A stretch of DNA of 12,559 nucleotides from Candidatus Freyrarchaeum guaymasense (GTDB lineage Archaea > Asgardarchaeota > Jordarchaeia > Jordarchaeales > Freyrarchaeaceae): assembly GCA_030587405.1 (NCBI GenBank), contig JAUQZD010000018.1, positions 1 to 12,559 of the forward strand, written 5' to 3'. Shown here one piece after another: positions 12,301 through 12,559 of this stretch; within the stretch, counting starts at the first letter, position 1; the number at the start of each line of letters is the position of its first letter. The notes below the pieces were generated by a model. That model was not told the origin of the DNA, did no database searches, and saw only the letters and a list, made by a program, of their open reading frames with translations. The position numbers were made by a program, and so were the translations under genes.

Positions 12301-12559
12301 GGAGGGTAGGGGGACGATAGAGGAGAGGATTGTGAGGGCTTTCAAGCTGGACTGGAGAGGCCTCGACGAGGTGGCGCTATTGCTGGGGGGCTGGTAGGGG
12401 CGTACGGGTCGGACGGCGCATTAACACGAAAAGGGGCGTTCAAGTACGCTACGAAGAGCAGGGAGGAGGCGGGGTTGGTGGCAAACCCTGTAGAGCGGCT
12501 CACAGGCATAAAGCCGACTATCACCCGAGAAGGCGAGGAGTACGCCTTCTACAGTAAAG
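12293..12559 (+). pseudogene. LAGLIDADG-like protein, frameshifted and cut by the window edge
   Basis: From GTG 12293 (GGAGGG at 12277-12282 upstream) the frame reads TIEERIVRAFKLDWRGLDEVALLLG and hits TAG at 12395-12397, just past a run of six G (12385-12390). One extra G would continue the protein as LLLGGLVGAYGSDGALTRKG, then KYATKSREEAGLV and LTGIKPTI, open to the right edge. A hydrophobic helix ending in G-x-x-G-x-x-GSDG, then a strand with xYATKSREEA, and then a second strand, is the layout of a LAGLIDADG homing-endonuclease-type or WhiA-like domain (LAGLIDADG motif here LGGLVGAYGSDG). The acidic residue of the motif is in place. Either a real pseudogene or a missed base in a homopolymer. 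Confidence 0.45.

Overview
The window looks archaeal. Promoters are TATA boxes of the archaeal kind, Shine-Dalgarno sites are strong (AGGAGG, GGAGGTG), and TTG and GTG starts are used freely. The gene set includes an F420-dependent methylene-tetrahydromethanopterin reductase (mer), a metV-metF pair, a UbiA prenyltransferase, myo-inositol-1-phosphate synthase and two toxin-antitoxin-type pairs. This suggests an anaerobic archaeon with tetrahydromethanopterin one-carbon chemistry, perhaps a TACK-type lineage such as Bathyarchaeia or a relative. The exact lineage is a guess.

Positions 1-3824 are an accessory region. Its backbone is a tandem, AT-rich array of a four-helix membrane protein family that I do not recognise: copy A (3' part, ends 281), copy B (intact, 2219-2818), copy C (2870-3478, two opposite single-base frameshifts) and copy D (an N-terminal stub at 3735-3824). 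After A and after C lies a short conserved reading-frame block (381-473 and 3594-3674) whose differences fall mainly at third codon positions. Between A and B sit a HEPN-MNT pair (778-1483), a chain of hairpins on the minus strand resembling the 3' end/omega-RNA of an IS200/IS605 element with no tnpB (1677-1826), and a 168-bp element with 27-bp terminal inverted repeats (2009-2176).

Positions 3811-9555 are compact metabolic genes. They are a nitroreductase (+), acylphosphatase and a DUF47/PhoU-like protein (both -), metF and metV overlapping in one operon (-), then a UbiA prenyltransferase (+) converging on inositol-1-phosphate synthase (-). Inositol phosphate and prenyl transfer both feed archaeal membrane lipid or solute synthesis, but the two genes are not co-transcribed.

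Positions 9744-11731 hold an autoregulation-ready vapBC-like pair with a 9-bp-arm operator, then mer on the minus strand. Mer and MetVF in one window is notable because both families are associated with the methylene-pterin reduction step. By eye, the MetF here lacks the usual catalytic glutamate.

Positions 11732-12559 are mostly non-coding, with a nested inverted repeat (12081-12151), followed by a 39-residue ORF and the start of a LAGLIDADG-like gene broken at a run of six G.
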